NCBI GenBank assembly: GCA_963821705.1
Contig: CAWGEV010000004.1
Coordinates: forward strand, 1-64,000
Direction of reading: 5' to 3'
DNA length: 64,000 nucleotides
Origin: DASUPK01 sp963821705
GTDB lineage: Bacteria; Actinomycetota; Thermoleophilia; Solirubrobacterales; 70-9
Made by a program: the position numbers and the translations under genes. This document shows positions 10,315-19,236 of this stretch, in pieces. Under the pieces are notes generated by a model. That model did no database searches, was not told the origin of the DNA, and saw only the letters and a list, made by a program, of their open reading frames with translations. Each line of letters opens with the position of its first letter. The stretch's first letter is position 1.

Positions 10315-11731
10315 GCCGCCTTGCGTAGCGGAGCCACCGTTTCGCTTGGACGTGTCCGAGGTGGAGGAAATCTCATCCCGCGAGGCGCCGAAATGATCTG
10401 CAGCGGCGGACATATTCAACGACAGCAGCTTTGGATCACCCAGTTCCAGCGCCTGTGTCGGTTGTACGGAATCGATCTCTAACGCGTCGGCGATCCGGCG
10501 CCCAACGTTTCGACCTACGAGCGGAGCAACTGCGTTGCCGATTTGGCGAAAGCCATGCCATTTCGTTTCGTGCAGGCGAAACCAGTCGGGAAACGAGTGA
10601 AGCCTCGCCGCTTCACGGACCGAGAGAACACGGGGATAGATGGGGTGCAGCGGGCGTGGGGACGTGAACGCCCCGCGTTCGCTTCCGCTCCCCGCGCGTA
10701 GCGTGTTGCATAGACCGACGGGATCTAGTTTGTAAACGAACCATAGGTTCGGTCTCCCCCACCCGGAGTGGCCCGGAAGCGTCTGATCGATTCTCGGGTG
10801 TGCGCCGTCCTCATCGATCCGGTGAGCAGGGCTCGATCCCACTCTCGGGGGTGCGAGAGTTCTTCCGGGTCCTCAATGAGGCCTCGGAGTCGCTGGACGT
10901 ACTCACTGGCGGCCTCCTCCATCGCCGCCATTGCTTCGTCCGAAAGTCGTACGGCATCGGACGACCGAAGGCTGGGAAAGCGATTCAAATTCGGCAGGTC
11001 GCCCAGGGCATCCAGCACCGACGGGCCTGTGGGCGCAGGTACGTACGTATCGGTGGGTTCAGAACCCGATCTCTTCGGAACCGGAACTACGACCGGCCTC
11101 GGGGTAGCTCGGCGGCGGCTGACCCTTCCGAGCCCCAAGGAGAAATAGCCGATGGCGCTCCTGAGGCACCCGTACTCGGCCGCATCCAGAAGTTGTGGGG
11201 CAGGACCACTGAGAAACCCGCGTCCTCGAACTCAGATATCAGCTGACGTAAGACGCCCGCGTGCCCGCCTTTCATCATGCCGGGGACGTTCTCCATGACG
11301 AAATAGCGCGGCTGGATTGCTGAAACCAGACGGAAGAAGTGGAAGACGAGCTGGTTGCGCGGATCGTCGACCAGGCGTTGACCTATCAGGGAGAACCCTT
11401 GACAGGGCGGTCCACCGCAAATTAGATCGACCTCGCGAGATCCGTCGCCCCCGTGCGCGACAACGCCCTCGTCAGTCGCCGCCAACAACCTTTCGGGGGT
11501 GAGTCTTGTGATGTCGGCGCACAGCGTCTTCGTTCTGGGGAAGTTGTATTCGTGGATTGCCGCATGAACCGGGTCGTATTCCACGGCAGCCGCGACATCG
11601 AACCCGGCCTGCTCGAGCCCTAGCGAGAGCCCGCCCGCGCCGGCAAACAGATCGATTGCCACTGGCCGTCTGCTTTCGACGCAAGGAGACAACCCGCTTC
11701 GACCGTCCTTTTGTTGCTTGGAGGACTTCAC
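10315..11731 (-). CDS. DNA (cytosine-5) methyltransferase (frameshifted)
   Basis: C5-cytosine methylase protecting DNA from the adjacent endonuclease. The N-terminal half carries motif I DLFAGAGGLSLG, motif IV GGPPCQGFS with the catalytic Cys, and motif VI MENVPGM. The middle region (10725-11138) has the target-recognition segment, and the C-terminal half has motif IX/X (RVLSVREAARLHSFP, then RQIGNAVAP). Three frames must be joined, with shifts near 11140 and 10770. GTG at 11731 is the likely start, 40 bases from the divergent vsr start. After motif X no stop is met before the endonuclease ATG, so the two may be fused or the stop may be hidden by a frameshift. Confidence 0.88.
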
Positions 11732-11771
11732 TCTCTGACTGCTGAGGTCAACGGTTCGTATCCTCGCCCCC

Positions 11772-12198
11772 GTGGCGGACACCAGGACGCCCGAGCAGAG
11801 GCGGCGGATCATGACTGCGGTCCGAAGTCGGGACACCGGCCCCGAGGTCGCGCTGCGGCGAGCCCTTTATGCCGCTGGCGTTCGTGGTTGGAGGTGCCAC
11901 TGGAAGAAGGTTCCCGGAACGCCCGACATCGCATGGCCTCGGCAACGAGTCGCCGTGTTCGTTGATGGTGCTTTCTGGCATGGACATCCCTCTCGTCATA
12001 AACCGGGCAGATCTGGGCGGTACTGGGACGAGAAGATCGACCGCAACATCGAGCGCGACCGCGAAGTCGATGCCCAGCTCGAAAACGCCGAATGGACGGT
12101 CCTTCGCCTCTGGGACTTCGAGGTCACGAAGGAGCTTGAGAACTCGGTCAGCCGGGTCCTGGCAGTCCTCGAATCAAGAGTTAGCGGTCGCACCTTAG
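11772..12198 (+). CDS. vsr: Very short patch repair endonuclease Vsr
   Basis: Vsr nicks 5' of T:G mismatches formed when 5-methylcytosine deaminates; it normally accompanies a C5-methylase. MTAVRSRDTGPEVALRRAL is the usual N-terminus, GTPDIAW holds the catalytic Asp, FVDGAFWHGHP holds the His residues and conserved Trp, and YWDEKIDRNIERDRE matches the C-terminal helix. The start is GTG at 11772. In its own frame no stop appears before 12800; a single shift near 12180 would give a stop at 12196-12198, the expected length (~140 residues). It is divergent from the methylase and converges on the zinc-ribbon gene. Confidence 0.88.
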
Positions 12199-12463
12199 AA
12201 CTGTGTGAATTCCTCGAGCCGGATCGCGGCTTCGCAGCGACTAGCTCACCACGGCGATCCATGTACAGGGAGCCGCAGTCGAGGCAGCGGTACCAGTCCG
12301 CGTACTCGACCATCGCCTCGCCTTTCCCCACCAGTCGAAGGTCCCCCCCACAGGCTTCGCATCCAGCTTGCTTCGTCGAAGCATGGTCGGCGTCGTCCTT
12401 CCACAGAAGCCCACATTCCGGGCAATCGAATCGAACGCCGCTTCGCCACTTCCGCCCAGTCAA
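12195..12463 (-). CDS. Small zinc-ribbon protein (hypothetical)
   Basis: About 90 residues with three CxxC knuckles, CPECG, CEACGG and CLDCG. After the first is the spacer LLWKDDADHAST, and between the second and third is VEYADWYRCLDCGS, so it probably binds one or two zinc ions. TTG start at 12463. The frame as sequenced continues to 11996, overlapping vsr. A one-base shift near 12220 instead gives the protein-like ending AAIRLEEFTQF and a stop at 12195-12197, which is preferred. It lies between vsr and typA. Function unknown; DNA or RNA binding is a guess. Confidence 0.5.
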
Positions 12464-12526
12464 CGCGTGCAGTCTAACTACGAGTCATGTTTCGCCAGAC
12501 GCTGCCGCCCTACCATCCCGCGCCCC

Positions 12527-14355
12527 ATGCCCCGCCGCTCCGACCTCCGCAACGTCGCGATCATCGCCCACGTCGACCATGGCAAGACGACGCTCGTCGA
12601 CGCCATGCTCTGGCAGTCCGGGGCGTTTCGGTCCGGGCAGGACGTCGCCGAGCGGGTCATGGACTCCATGGATCTCGAGCGGGAGAAGGGGATCACGATC
12701 CTCGCCAAGAACACGGCCGTTCGGTACGGGGAGACCAAGCTCAACATCATCGACACGCCCGGGCATGCGGACTTCGGTGGGGAGGTCGAGCGCGGGCTGA
12801 CGATGGTCGATGGGGTGCTGCTCCTCGTCGACGCCTCCGAGGGGCCCCTCCCCCAGACGCGCTTCGTGCTGCGCAAGGCGCTCGAGGCGCATCTGCCGGT
12901 GATCCTGGTGGTGAACAAGGTCGATCGGCCCGATGCCCGGATCGGCGAGGTGGTCGATGAGGTCTATGAGCTCTTCCTGGACCTCGATGCCGACGAGTCG
13001 CAGATCGACTTTCCGATCGTCTACACGAACGCCCGGGCCGGCTGGGCCTCGCTGGAGGAGGGCGACGAGGGCACCGACCTCTCCCCCCTCCTCGACCTGG
13101 TGCTGGAGCGGATCCCGGCGCCGGAGTACGAGGAGGGCGCGCCGCTGCAGGCGCACGTCACCAACCTGGACGCGTCCCCTTATGTAGGGAGGCTCGCGCT
13201 CTGCCGGGTGCGGAACGGGACGATTCGCGACGGGCAGCGGATCGCCTGGTGCCGCTCGAATGGCGAGATCGACCAACGCGACGGTCAGCAACCTCTACGT
13301 GACCGAGGCGCTCGAGCGGGTCGAGGCCGCCGAGGCCGGGCCCGGCGAGATCATCGCCGTCGCCGGCCTGCCCGAGGTGACGATCGGGGAGACGCTCGCC
13401 GATCCCGAGGACCCGCGGCCGCTGCCGGTGATCACGGTGGACGAGCCCTCGCTCTCGATCACGGTCGGGATCAACACCTCGCCGCTGGCGGGCAGGGAGG
13501 GCTCGAAGCTGACGGCGCGGCAGATCCGCGACCGCCTCGACCAGGAGCTGGTCGGGAACGTCTCGATCCGGGTGCGCGACACCGAGCGGCCCGAGGTCTG
13601 GGAGGTAGAGGGCCGCGGCGAGCTGCAGCTGGTCGTGCTGCTGGAGCTGATGCGGCGCGAGGGGTTCGAGCTCACCGCCGGCCAGCCGCAGGTGCTGACC
13701 CGCGAGGTCGACGGCAAGCTCTGCGAGCCGGTCGAGCTCCTCTCGATCGACGTGCCCGAGGACTTCGTCGGCGTGGTGACCCAGGCGCTCGCGGTGCGCA
13801 AGGGGCGGATGGAGCAGATCGTGAACCACCAGACCGGCTGGGTTCGCCTCGAGTTCCTGGTGCCGGCGCGCGGGCTGATCGGCTTCCGGACCGAGTTCCT
13901 GACCGAGACCCGCGGCACCGGCCTGATGCACCACGTCTTCGACCGCTGGGAGCCCTGGGCCGGCGACCTGCGGATGCGGCCGACCGGCTCGCTGGTCGCC
14001 GACCGCCAGGGGAAGACCGCCGCCTTCGCGCTCTTCGGCCTGCAGGAGCGCGGCACGCTCTTCGTCGGGCCGGGCGAGGACGTCTACGAGGGGATGATCG
14101 TCGGCGAGAACTCGCGCGCCGAGGACATCGACGTCAACGCGATCAAGGAGAAGCAGCAGACCAACGTCCGGGCGGCGTCGGCCGACCAGCTGATCAAGCT
14201 GGTGCCGGCCAAGCGCCTCTCGCTCGAGGAGGCGGTCGAGTTCATCCGCGAGGACGAGTGCGTCGAGATCACGCCCGGAGTCCGTCCGGCCGCGGAAGGC
14301 GCTGCTCGACCGGACGGGCCGGGTGAAGGCCGCCCGGCAGGCCGCTCGCGTCTGA
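12527..14355 (+). CDS. typA: GTPase TypA/BipA (two one-base insertions)
   Basis: Ribosome-associated translational GTPase needed for ribosome assembly and stress or cold growth. G1 AHVDHGKTT, G3 DTPGHADFGGE and G4 VNKVDRPDAR are all present in the first 140 residues, followed by EF-Tu domain 2, the EF-G-like domains and the TypA-specific C-terminus. ATG at 12527 (MPRRSDLRNVAI). One extra base near 13265 (into ATVSNLYVTEALERV) and one near 14275 (into ESVRPRKALL) must be removed; the gene then has exactly 609 codons and ends KAARQAARV, the normal TypA length. Because typA is conserved and otherwise perfect, these are probably sequencing errors. Confidence 0.95.
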
Positions 14356-14383
14356 GACGCGGCGGCCTCCCGGTCAGCTCTGG

Positions 14384-14785
14384 CTAGGAATCGGTCCGCT
14401 CGACGACCATCAGGGTGTTGCCGTCCTGGTCGCGGAACCAGAACATCGGCGGGACGGGATCGCCCATCCGGGAGACCTCGTCGTCCACGTCGACGCCGCT
14501 CGCTTTCAGATCGGCATGGTCGGCGTCGACGTCCGTGCTGTTGAGGCCGAGCGGGATCATGATCCCGACGGGGTCCTGCTCGCGGGGCTGGACGAGCGCG
14601 ATCACGGTTGCAGCGCCCGCCGGCGCCACCTCGACCCAGCGGTTGCCGTCGCCGAAGGGAATGTCGCTGCGCTTCTCGAAGCCCAGCTTCTCCGTGTAGA
14701 ACTCGATCGCCTTGTCCTGATCGCTGACGGGGATCATCACCGCCCCCACCTCTGAAATCCGGGTCTTGCTCTTGGTGTCGGCCAT
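14384..14785 (-). CDS. VOC-superfamily (glyoxalase/bleomycin-resistance-like) protein
   Basis: A 133-residue vicinal-oxygen-chelate fold protein. Repeat-type beta-alpha-beta modules begin VGAVMIPVSDQDKAIEFYTE and GIMIPLGLNSTDVDA; the C-terminus, FWFRDQDGNTLMVVE, is the standard VOC ending with the metal-ligand Glu. The substrate is not predictable; members include dioxygenases, isomerases and binding proteins. It converges on typA, 28 bases away, and is separate from the upstream cupin. Confidence 0.85.
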   Translation of the reverse strand: MADTKSKTRISEVGAVMIPVSDQDKAIEFYTEKLGFEKRSDIPFGDGNRWVEVAPAGAATVIALVQPREQDPVGIMIPLGLNSTDVDADHADLKASGVDVDDEVSRMGDPVPPMFWFRDQDGNTLMVVERTDS

Positions 14786-14857
14786 TGCGTCCTCCAGTTG
14801 GTCGGTTTCACCAACTTAGACCGGCCCGTAACGCCGAACTAATCGGCCCGCGGCGGC

Positions 14858-15250
14858 CTAACTCGCGATCGGGTCCGGCTCGCCGAGCTTGGAGCGATCG
14901 GGTGGCTCGTAGACGGCACCGGGGACTCCGCCGACGATCAGCAGCCGCACGCCGTCGTCGCCAGGCCAGATCTTGCGGGTGGTGCCCGGTCCGACCCTGA
15001 CGAAGGTCTCGCCGTCGAGAGGATGGCGCTCGCCCTCCACCTCGATCTCGGCGCCGCCGCTCAGGGCGAAGTAGACCTCCTCCTGGCCGTCGGTGCCGTG
15101 GTCGTGCTCGGGGTAGTGCTCGAAGTTCGGGGGAAAGTCGATCACCTGCATGCCGAAGGAGGTGACGCCGAGCTCGGCGCGGGCGCGCTTGTAGGCGCCG
15201 CCGTAGATCGCCTCCATCTCGTCGATTCGCTTCACGGTGCAACCGCTCAT
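14858..15250 (-). CDS. Cupin-domain protein
   Basis: About 130 residues with a single cupin barrel: motif 1 HYPEHDHGTDGQEEVYFALSG carries the His/Glu metal ligands, and motif 2 includes GETFVRVGPGTTRKIWPG. The ATG at 15250 is chosen over the longer upstream frame because a strong AAGGAG ribosome site precedes it and the remaining sequence begins the conserved MSGCTVKRIDEMEAIYGG. Likely a small metalloenzyme or sugar/ligand-binding protein; reaction unknown. Confidence 0.82.
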   Translation of the reverse strand: MSGCTVKRIDEMEAIYGGAYKRARAELGVTSFGMQVIDFPPNFEHYPEHDHGTDGQEEVYFALSGGAEIEVEGERHPLDGETFVRVGPGTTRKIWPGDDGVRLLIVGGVPGAVYEPPDRSKLGEPDPIAS

Positions 15251-15322
15251 CGCTTCTCCTTTGTCGAGGCTGAACCAGACTCTACGTGCGACGCCGACAC
15301 CCCTGTGTGTCAAACTGCGCAC

Positions 15323-15562
15323 ATGCGTTTACACATAAGCCTCGAGGATGAGCTGGTGGCGGAACTGGACAAGAGGGTCGGAAAGCGCAGGCGCAGCGCC
15401 TTCATCGCGCGTGTGCTCAGGCGCACCCTTGACGAGGAGAGTCGCTGGGACGACATTCTCTCCTCGATCGGGGCGATCGAGGACGAGGGGCATGACTGGG
15501 ATCGCGATCCGGCGGCGTGGGTTCGAGAACAGAGACGAGGGGACGAGCGCCGGGTGGGCTGA
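15323..15562 (+). CDS. Ribbon-helix-helix antitoxin (CopG/VapB-like)
   Basis: 79 residues. The N-terminal RHH (MRLHISLEDELVAELDKRVG, then RRSAFIARVLRR) binds operator DNA as a dimer; the acidic and Trp-rich tail (DEGHDWDRDPAAW) is the usual toxin-wrapping segment of VapB-type antitoxins. It is immediately followed by a PIN-domain gene in the same frame. An imperfect TGTG...CACA repeat just upstream (15304-15324) may be its operator. Confidence 0.82.
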   Translation: MRLHISLEDELVAELDKRVGKRRRSAFIARVLRRTLDEESRWDDILSSIGAIEDEGHDWDRDPAAWVREQRRGDERRVG

Positions 15563-15565
15563 GCC

Positions 15566-15952
15566 GTTCTGCTGCTCGATACCACCGTGCTGATCGACGT
15601 CCTGCGCGATCGAGAGGCGGCCCGCCGTTTACGCGCGCTGCACGCGATCGAGCCTCCCCCACTCGTTTGCGCGATCAACGTGTACGAGGTCTGGCGAGGC
15701 GCCCGCCCCAGGGAGGTGGATGCGATTCGCCGGCTGATTGGAGCACTTCATACCGTGCCCCTCACCGCCCGGGAGGGGGAGCTGGCGGGTACCTGGCGGC
15801 GTGACTTCGCGTCGCGGGGTGTGACTCTGAGTCAGTCGGACTGCCTGGTCGCCGCGGCGGCCGTCTCTGCGGGGGCGCGCCTGGCGACCGGCAATCCGAG
15901 GGACTTCCCGATGCCCGAGCTCGAGGTGGAGCACTGGCCCACCGGAGTTTGA
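15566..15952 (+). CDS. PIN-domain toxin (VapC-like ribonuclease)
   Basis: About 128 residues, a VapC-type RNase. The four acidic positions expected for PIN nucleases are visible: Asp in LLLDTTVLIDVL, Glu in NVYEVWRG, Asp in LSQSDCLVAAAA and a later Asp in TGNPRDFP. The conserved N-terminal strand lies upstream of the first standard start (GTG 15587), yet a TGA (the antitoxin stop) is only two codons further up. The true start is therefore a non-standard codon near 15566-15572, or a base is wrong there. It is paired with the RHH antitoxin and converges on the helicase gene. Confidence 0.8.
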   Translation, partial: VLLLDTTVLIDVLRDREAARRLRALHAIEPPPLVCAINVYEVWRGARPREVDAIRRLIGALHTVPLTAREGELAGTWRRDFASRGVTLSQSDCLVAAAAVSAGARLATGNPRDFPMPELEVEHWPTGV

Positions 15953-15974
15953 GCCACCCCGGTGGACGTGTCGC

Positions 15975-17264
15975 CTAACGCCGCCCTGATCCCGAGCGGC
16001 GGCGTCCCCGCCCGTTGCGAGAGGGCCGGGCGCTGTAGCTCCTCGGACCGCCGTTGCGGTTGCCCTTGGGCTTCCGCCCGCCTCGCCCGTTCCCGTTGAA
16101 ACTCTTGCCGCTCGCTGATCCGTTGCCGGAATGCTGGCGAGCGGCGTGCTCGAAGCCGGGGCCTTCGCTGAATTCGCGATGAAGGCCGAGGTTCGTCGCA
16201 ATCTGTCGCATCTCGTGATGCTGATCGGGCAGGACGAAGCTGGCGGCGACGCCCGAGGCGCCCGCGCGGCCGGTGCGGCCGGTGCGGTGCACGTAGGTGT
16301 CGCGGTCCTCGGGGGCGTCGAAGTTGATCACGTGGGTGATGTCCTCGACGTCGATCCCGCGCGAGGCGACGTCGGTGGCGACCAACGTGTCGGTCTTGCC
16401 GCGCTCGAAGTCGGCGAGCGCCCGCCGGCGCTGGCTCTGGGACTTGTTGCCGTGCATGGCCACCGCGCGGACGTTCGCGCGGTCGAGCTTTCGCACCAGG
16501 CGGTCCGCGCCGCGCTTGGTGCGGACGAAGACCAGGGTGCGGCCGCGCTCTTCATCGCGGAGCTCCTTGACGAGCGCCTCCACCTTGGCCTCGTGGGAGA
16601 GGTGGACGAAGCGGTGCGTGGTCGCCGCCTTCTCCACCTTCGGCGCGTGGACGTGGCGCTTCGGGTTGCGGGTGTAGGCGGCGGCGAGCTTGCCGGACGC
16701 GCCCTCGAGCGTCGCCGAGAAGAAGAGGGTCTGGCGCTCGCGCGGCATCTTCGCCACGATCCGGTCGATCGCCGGCTTGAAGCCGATGTCGAGCATGCGG
16801 TCGGCCTCGTCGAGGACGAGGATCGAGATCCGCTTCAGGTCGAAGGCGCCGCGCTCGAGCTGATCCTCGAGGCGGCCCGGCGTCGCGACCACGATGTGGG
16901 CGTTGGCGGCCTGCTTGGCCTGGCCGTGGAGGCCGACCCCGCCGTAGACGGCAGCGATCTTGAGCGCGCGGGAGTGCGCGATCGAGCGAAGCTCGTCGAC
17001 GATCTGCTCGGCGAGCTCGCGGGTCGGTGCGAGGACGAGGGCCGCGGGGCGGCGCGCCTCGGCCTGGATGCGCTCGACCATCGGGATGCCGAAGGCAAAC
17101 GTCTTGCCCGACCCAGTCGGCGACTGGACGAGGACGTCCTCACCTGCGAGGACGTCCGCGATGCAAAGTCTCTGCACCGCAAATGGTTCTTTGATGCCGC
17201 GCTCGGCGAGTGCGCCCAGGATTGGGCGAGACACGCCGAGATCGGCGAATGATTCGGATGACAT
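15975..17264 (-). CDS. DEAD-box ATP-dependent RNA helicase
   Basis: 429-residue DEAD-box helicase. Motif I SPTGSGKT, Ia PTRELAEQI, II VLDEADRM, III FSATLEG, V RGIDVEDITHV and VI YVHRTGRTGRAG are all intact. The last 60 residues are Gly/Arg/Asn-rich (GNGRGGRKPKGNRNGG), an RGG-like RNA-binding tail seen in cold-shock and ribosome-biogenesis helicases. ATG at 17264 was chosen because AAGGAG lies 10 bases upstream and the protein then begins MSSESFADLGV, a typical helicase N-terminus. Confidence 0.93.
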   Translation of the reverse strand: MSSESFADLGVSRPILGALAERGIKEPFAVQRLCIADVLAGEDVLVQSPTGSGKTFAFGIPMVERIQAEARRPAALVLAPTRELAEQIVDELRSIAHSRALKIAAVYGGVGLHGQAKQAANAHIVVATPGRLEDQLERGAFDLKRISILVLDEADRMLDIGFKPAIDRIVAKMPRERQTLFFSATLEGASGKLAAAYTRNPKRHVHAPKVEKAATTHRFVHLSHEAKVEALVKELRDEERGRTLVFVRTKRGADRLVRKLDRANVRAVAMHGNKSQSQRRRALADFERGKTDTLVATDVASRGIDVEDITHVINFDAPEDRDTYVHRTGRTGRAGASGVAASFVLPDQHHEMRQIATNLGLHREFSEGPGFEHAARQHSGNGSASGKSFNGNGRGGRKPKGNRNGGPRSYSARPSRNGRGRRRSGSGRR

Positions 17265-17429
17265 GTGTTGCTGACTCCTTATGTGCGTTGCGTTGGAGAT
17301 CCTGTGACCCCAACTAACGGCGCATTCGGAGCGCAATGAGGGAGGAAACGGAACCTCTCGGGGACCCGGTTGGTCGACCCGACGCAGACCACGGTAGCAG
17401 GGACCCCGGTCCGGAACGGGCGAACCGTC

Positions 17430-18776
17430 TCAGCCAGGCGTGGGATCCGCCACGAACAGCCGCCATTCGTCCGGGATTCCCTTGAGCTGCTGCGCGCCGC
17501 GGTCGGCGAACTGAATCCCGGATCCGGCCACCAGATCCTTGACCGTGCTGGTGACGAGCACCTCCCCCGCCCCGGCAAGCGCTCCGACGCGTGCCGCGAT
17601 GTGGACCGCGATCCCGCCGACGTCGTCGTCCATCACCTCGACCTCGCCCGAGTGCAGTCCGATCCGCACCTCGAGGCCGGCCGAGCGGGCCGCCTCCGCG
17701 ATCGCGCTCCCGCAGCGGATCGCTCGGGCCGGGCCGTCGAAGGTGGCGAGGCTGCCGTCGCCGAGCGTCTTCACTTCGCGCCCCCTGAAGCGCTCCACCT
17801 CGCGCCGCACCGCGTCCTGATGTCTCTCGAGCAGCTCGCGCCAGCGCGCATCGCCGACCTCCGCGGCCCGCTCGGTCGAGCCGACGATGTCGGTGAACAT
17901 CACCGTGGCGAGGATCCGGTCGGGCTCGGCCACCGAGCGGGCGCCGGTCAGGAACTCCTCGATCTCCCCTACCACGGCATCTGGGTCACCCGCCCAGGGC
18001 ACATGGTCGATCCCCGGCAGCTCCACGTAGCGGGCGCCCGGGATCTGGGATGCGAGCTCTTCGCCGGCCCGTCGGTTGACGACCCGGTCGCCGCGCCGGT
18101 GGATGACGAGCGTCGGGACCCGGATCGTGGGCAGGACCGCTCGCACATCGATGTCCAGGAACATCTCGAAGATCTGCTGGACCATCGCCGGGCTCGCGGC
18201 GGAGCGCTCGAGGCGGGCGGTGAACTCCGCAGCATCGGGATTGCCCGCGAAGCTCGGAGAGAAGAGCTCGAGCATCCCCTCCGCGTCCTGTCCCCAGTTG
18301 GGGGCGATGAACTCGGCGGCGGACTCGCGAAGCGCCTCCGCTGGAGAGGCCCAGGGGTAGTCGGCCGCCTCGGTGGTGCGCCCCATGGCACCGTGTAGCA
18401 CCAGGGCCGTCACCCGCTCGGGGTGGGTGGCCGCGAACAGGACGCTCATCGGCCCGCCCTCGGAGATCCCGAAGAGGGCCGCCCGCTCGGATCCGGCGGC
18501 GTCCATCACCGCCCGGACGTCGTCGATTCGCAGCTCCAGGGTCGGCACCTCGGTGACGGGGTCGGACAGTCCGGTGCCGCGCTTGTCGAAGATGATCAAG
18601 CGCGAGAACGAGCTGAGGCGCTCGAAGAAGTGCGCCATCGGCGGCGATTCCCACTGGAGCTCGAGGTGGGTGGAGAAGCCGAGGACGAGGACCAGGTCGA
18701 TCGGCCCATCGCCGACGACCTGGTAGGCGATCGAGGCGTCGCCGGACTTGGCATATCGGGTCTGAGGGGAGCTCAG
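17430..18776 (-). CDS. Alpha/beta-hydrolase fused to class III nucleotide cyclase (Rv1900c/LipJ-type)
   Basis: Residues ~1-270 are an alpha/beta-hydrolase: nucleophile elbow GISEGG, Asp in HRRGDRVV and His in GIDHVPW form the triad. Residues ~275-445 are a class III cyclase domain: metal Asp in MFTDIVGST, substrate Lys in VKTLGDG, and VHIAARVGAL near the end. The layout matches mycobacterial Rv1900c, an adenylate cyclase-hydrolase fusion. The conserved N-terminus (SSPQTRYAKSGDASIAYQVV) lies upstream of the first ATG (18638), so the start is placed at a CTG near 18776; a missing or miscalled start base is possible. Probably makes cAMP in response to an unknown signal. Confidence 0.85.
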   Translation of the reverse strand: MSSPQTRYAKSGDASIAYQVVGDGPIDLVLVLGFSTHLELQWESPPMAHFFERLSSFSRLIIFDKRGTGLSDPVTEVPTLELRIDDVRAVMDAAGSERAALFGISEGGPMSVLFAATHPERVTALVLHGAMGRTTEAADYPWASPAEALRESAAEFIAPNWGQDAEGMLELFSPSFAGNPDAAEFTARLERSAASPAMVQQIFEMFLDIDVRAVLPTIRVPTLVIHRRGDRVVNRRAGEELASQIPGARYVELPGIDHVPWAGDPDAVVGEIEEFLTGARSVAEPDRILATVMFTDIVGSTERAAEVGDARWRELLERHQDAVRREVERFRGREVKTLGDGSLATFDGPARAIRCGSAIAEAARSAGLEVRIGLHSGEVEVMDDDVGGIAVHIAARVGALAGAGEVLVTSTVKDLVAGSGIQFADRGAQQLKGIPDEWRLFVADPTPG

Positions 18777-18793
18777 GGCAATCCTGAGCGTAA

Positions 18794-19156
18794 CTAGGTC
18801 TCGCTCCCCGGCGTCATCCCCAGCCGGGCGCGCGCCCTGCGCACCGAGAAGGTCGAGGTCCGGCAGGCCTTGGCGATCTCGTTGTCCGCCCGCTCGGGAT
18901 CGCGATTGATCTCGAACTCGATCCGCGCCTGTGAGCGGATCTTCTGGCGCTCCTGGGCGGGGGCGCCCTCGTCGACTCCGTCGAGGCCGGCCTCGCCCGC
19001 CATCTCGCGCCGGCAGGAGAGGCAGTAGAGCTCGCCGTCCTCGTCGGACCAGGTCGAGGGCAGGCTGGTGTCCTCGACATCAGCGGTGAAGGAGAGCGTC
19101 ACCTCGCAGCGCGAACAGGTCCAGGTGTTGGGCGCCGCGGGGGCGGGATTCGACAC
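18794..19156 (-). CDS. Small CxxC zinc-binding protein (hypothetical)
   Basis: 120 residues from GTG 19156. WTCSRCEVTLSF and YCLSCRREM are two CxxC knuckles about 30 residues apart, consistent with one zinc ribbon. The C-terminal half (NEIAKACRTSTFSVRRARARLG) resembles a helix-turn-helix. It lies just upstream of the hydrolase-cyclase gene and may be co-transcribed with it. The longer upstream frame to 19276 is not preferred because conserved-looking sequence begins at NPAPAAPNTW. A small DNA-binding regulator is possible; no family recognised. Confidence 0.6.
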   Translation of the reverse strand: MSNPAPAAPNTWTCSRCEVTLSFTADVEDTSLPSTWSDEDGELYCLSCRREMAGEAGLDGVDEGAPAQERQKIRSQARIEFEINRDPERADNEIAKACRTSTFSVRRARARLGMTPGSET

Positions 19157-19236
19157 CGACCCAGTGTAGTAACGGGGCAGGCGCCTCGGAGCAGCGAAGA
19201 CCCCTGCTACGTCCTGCCCCCGCTCTAGCCTCGCCG

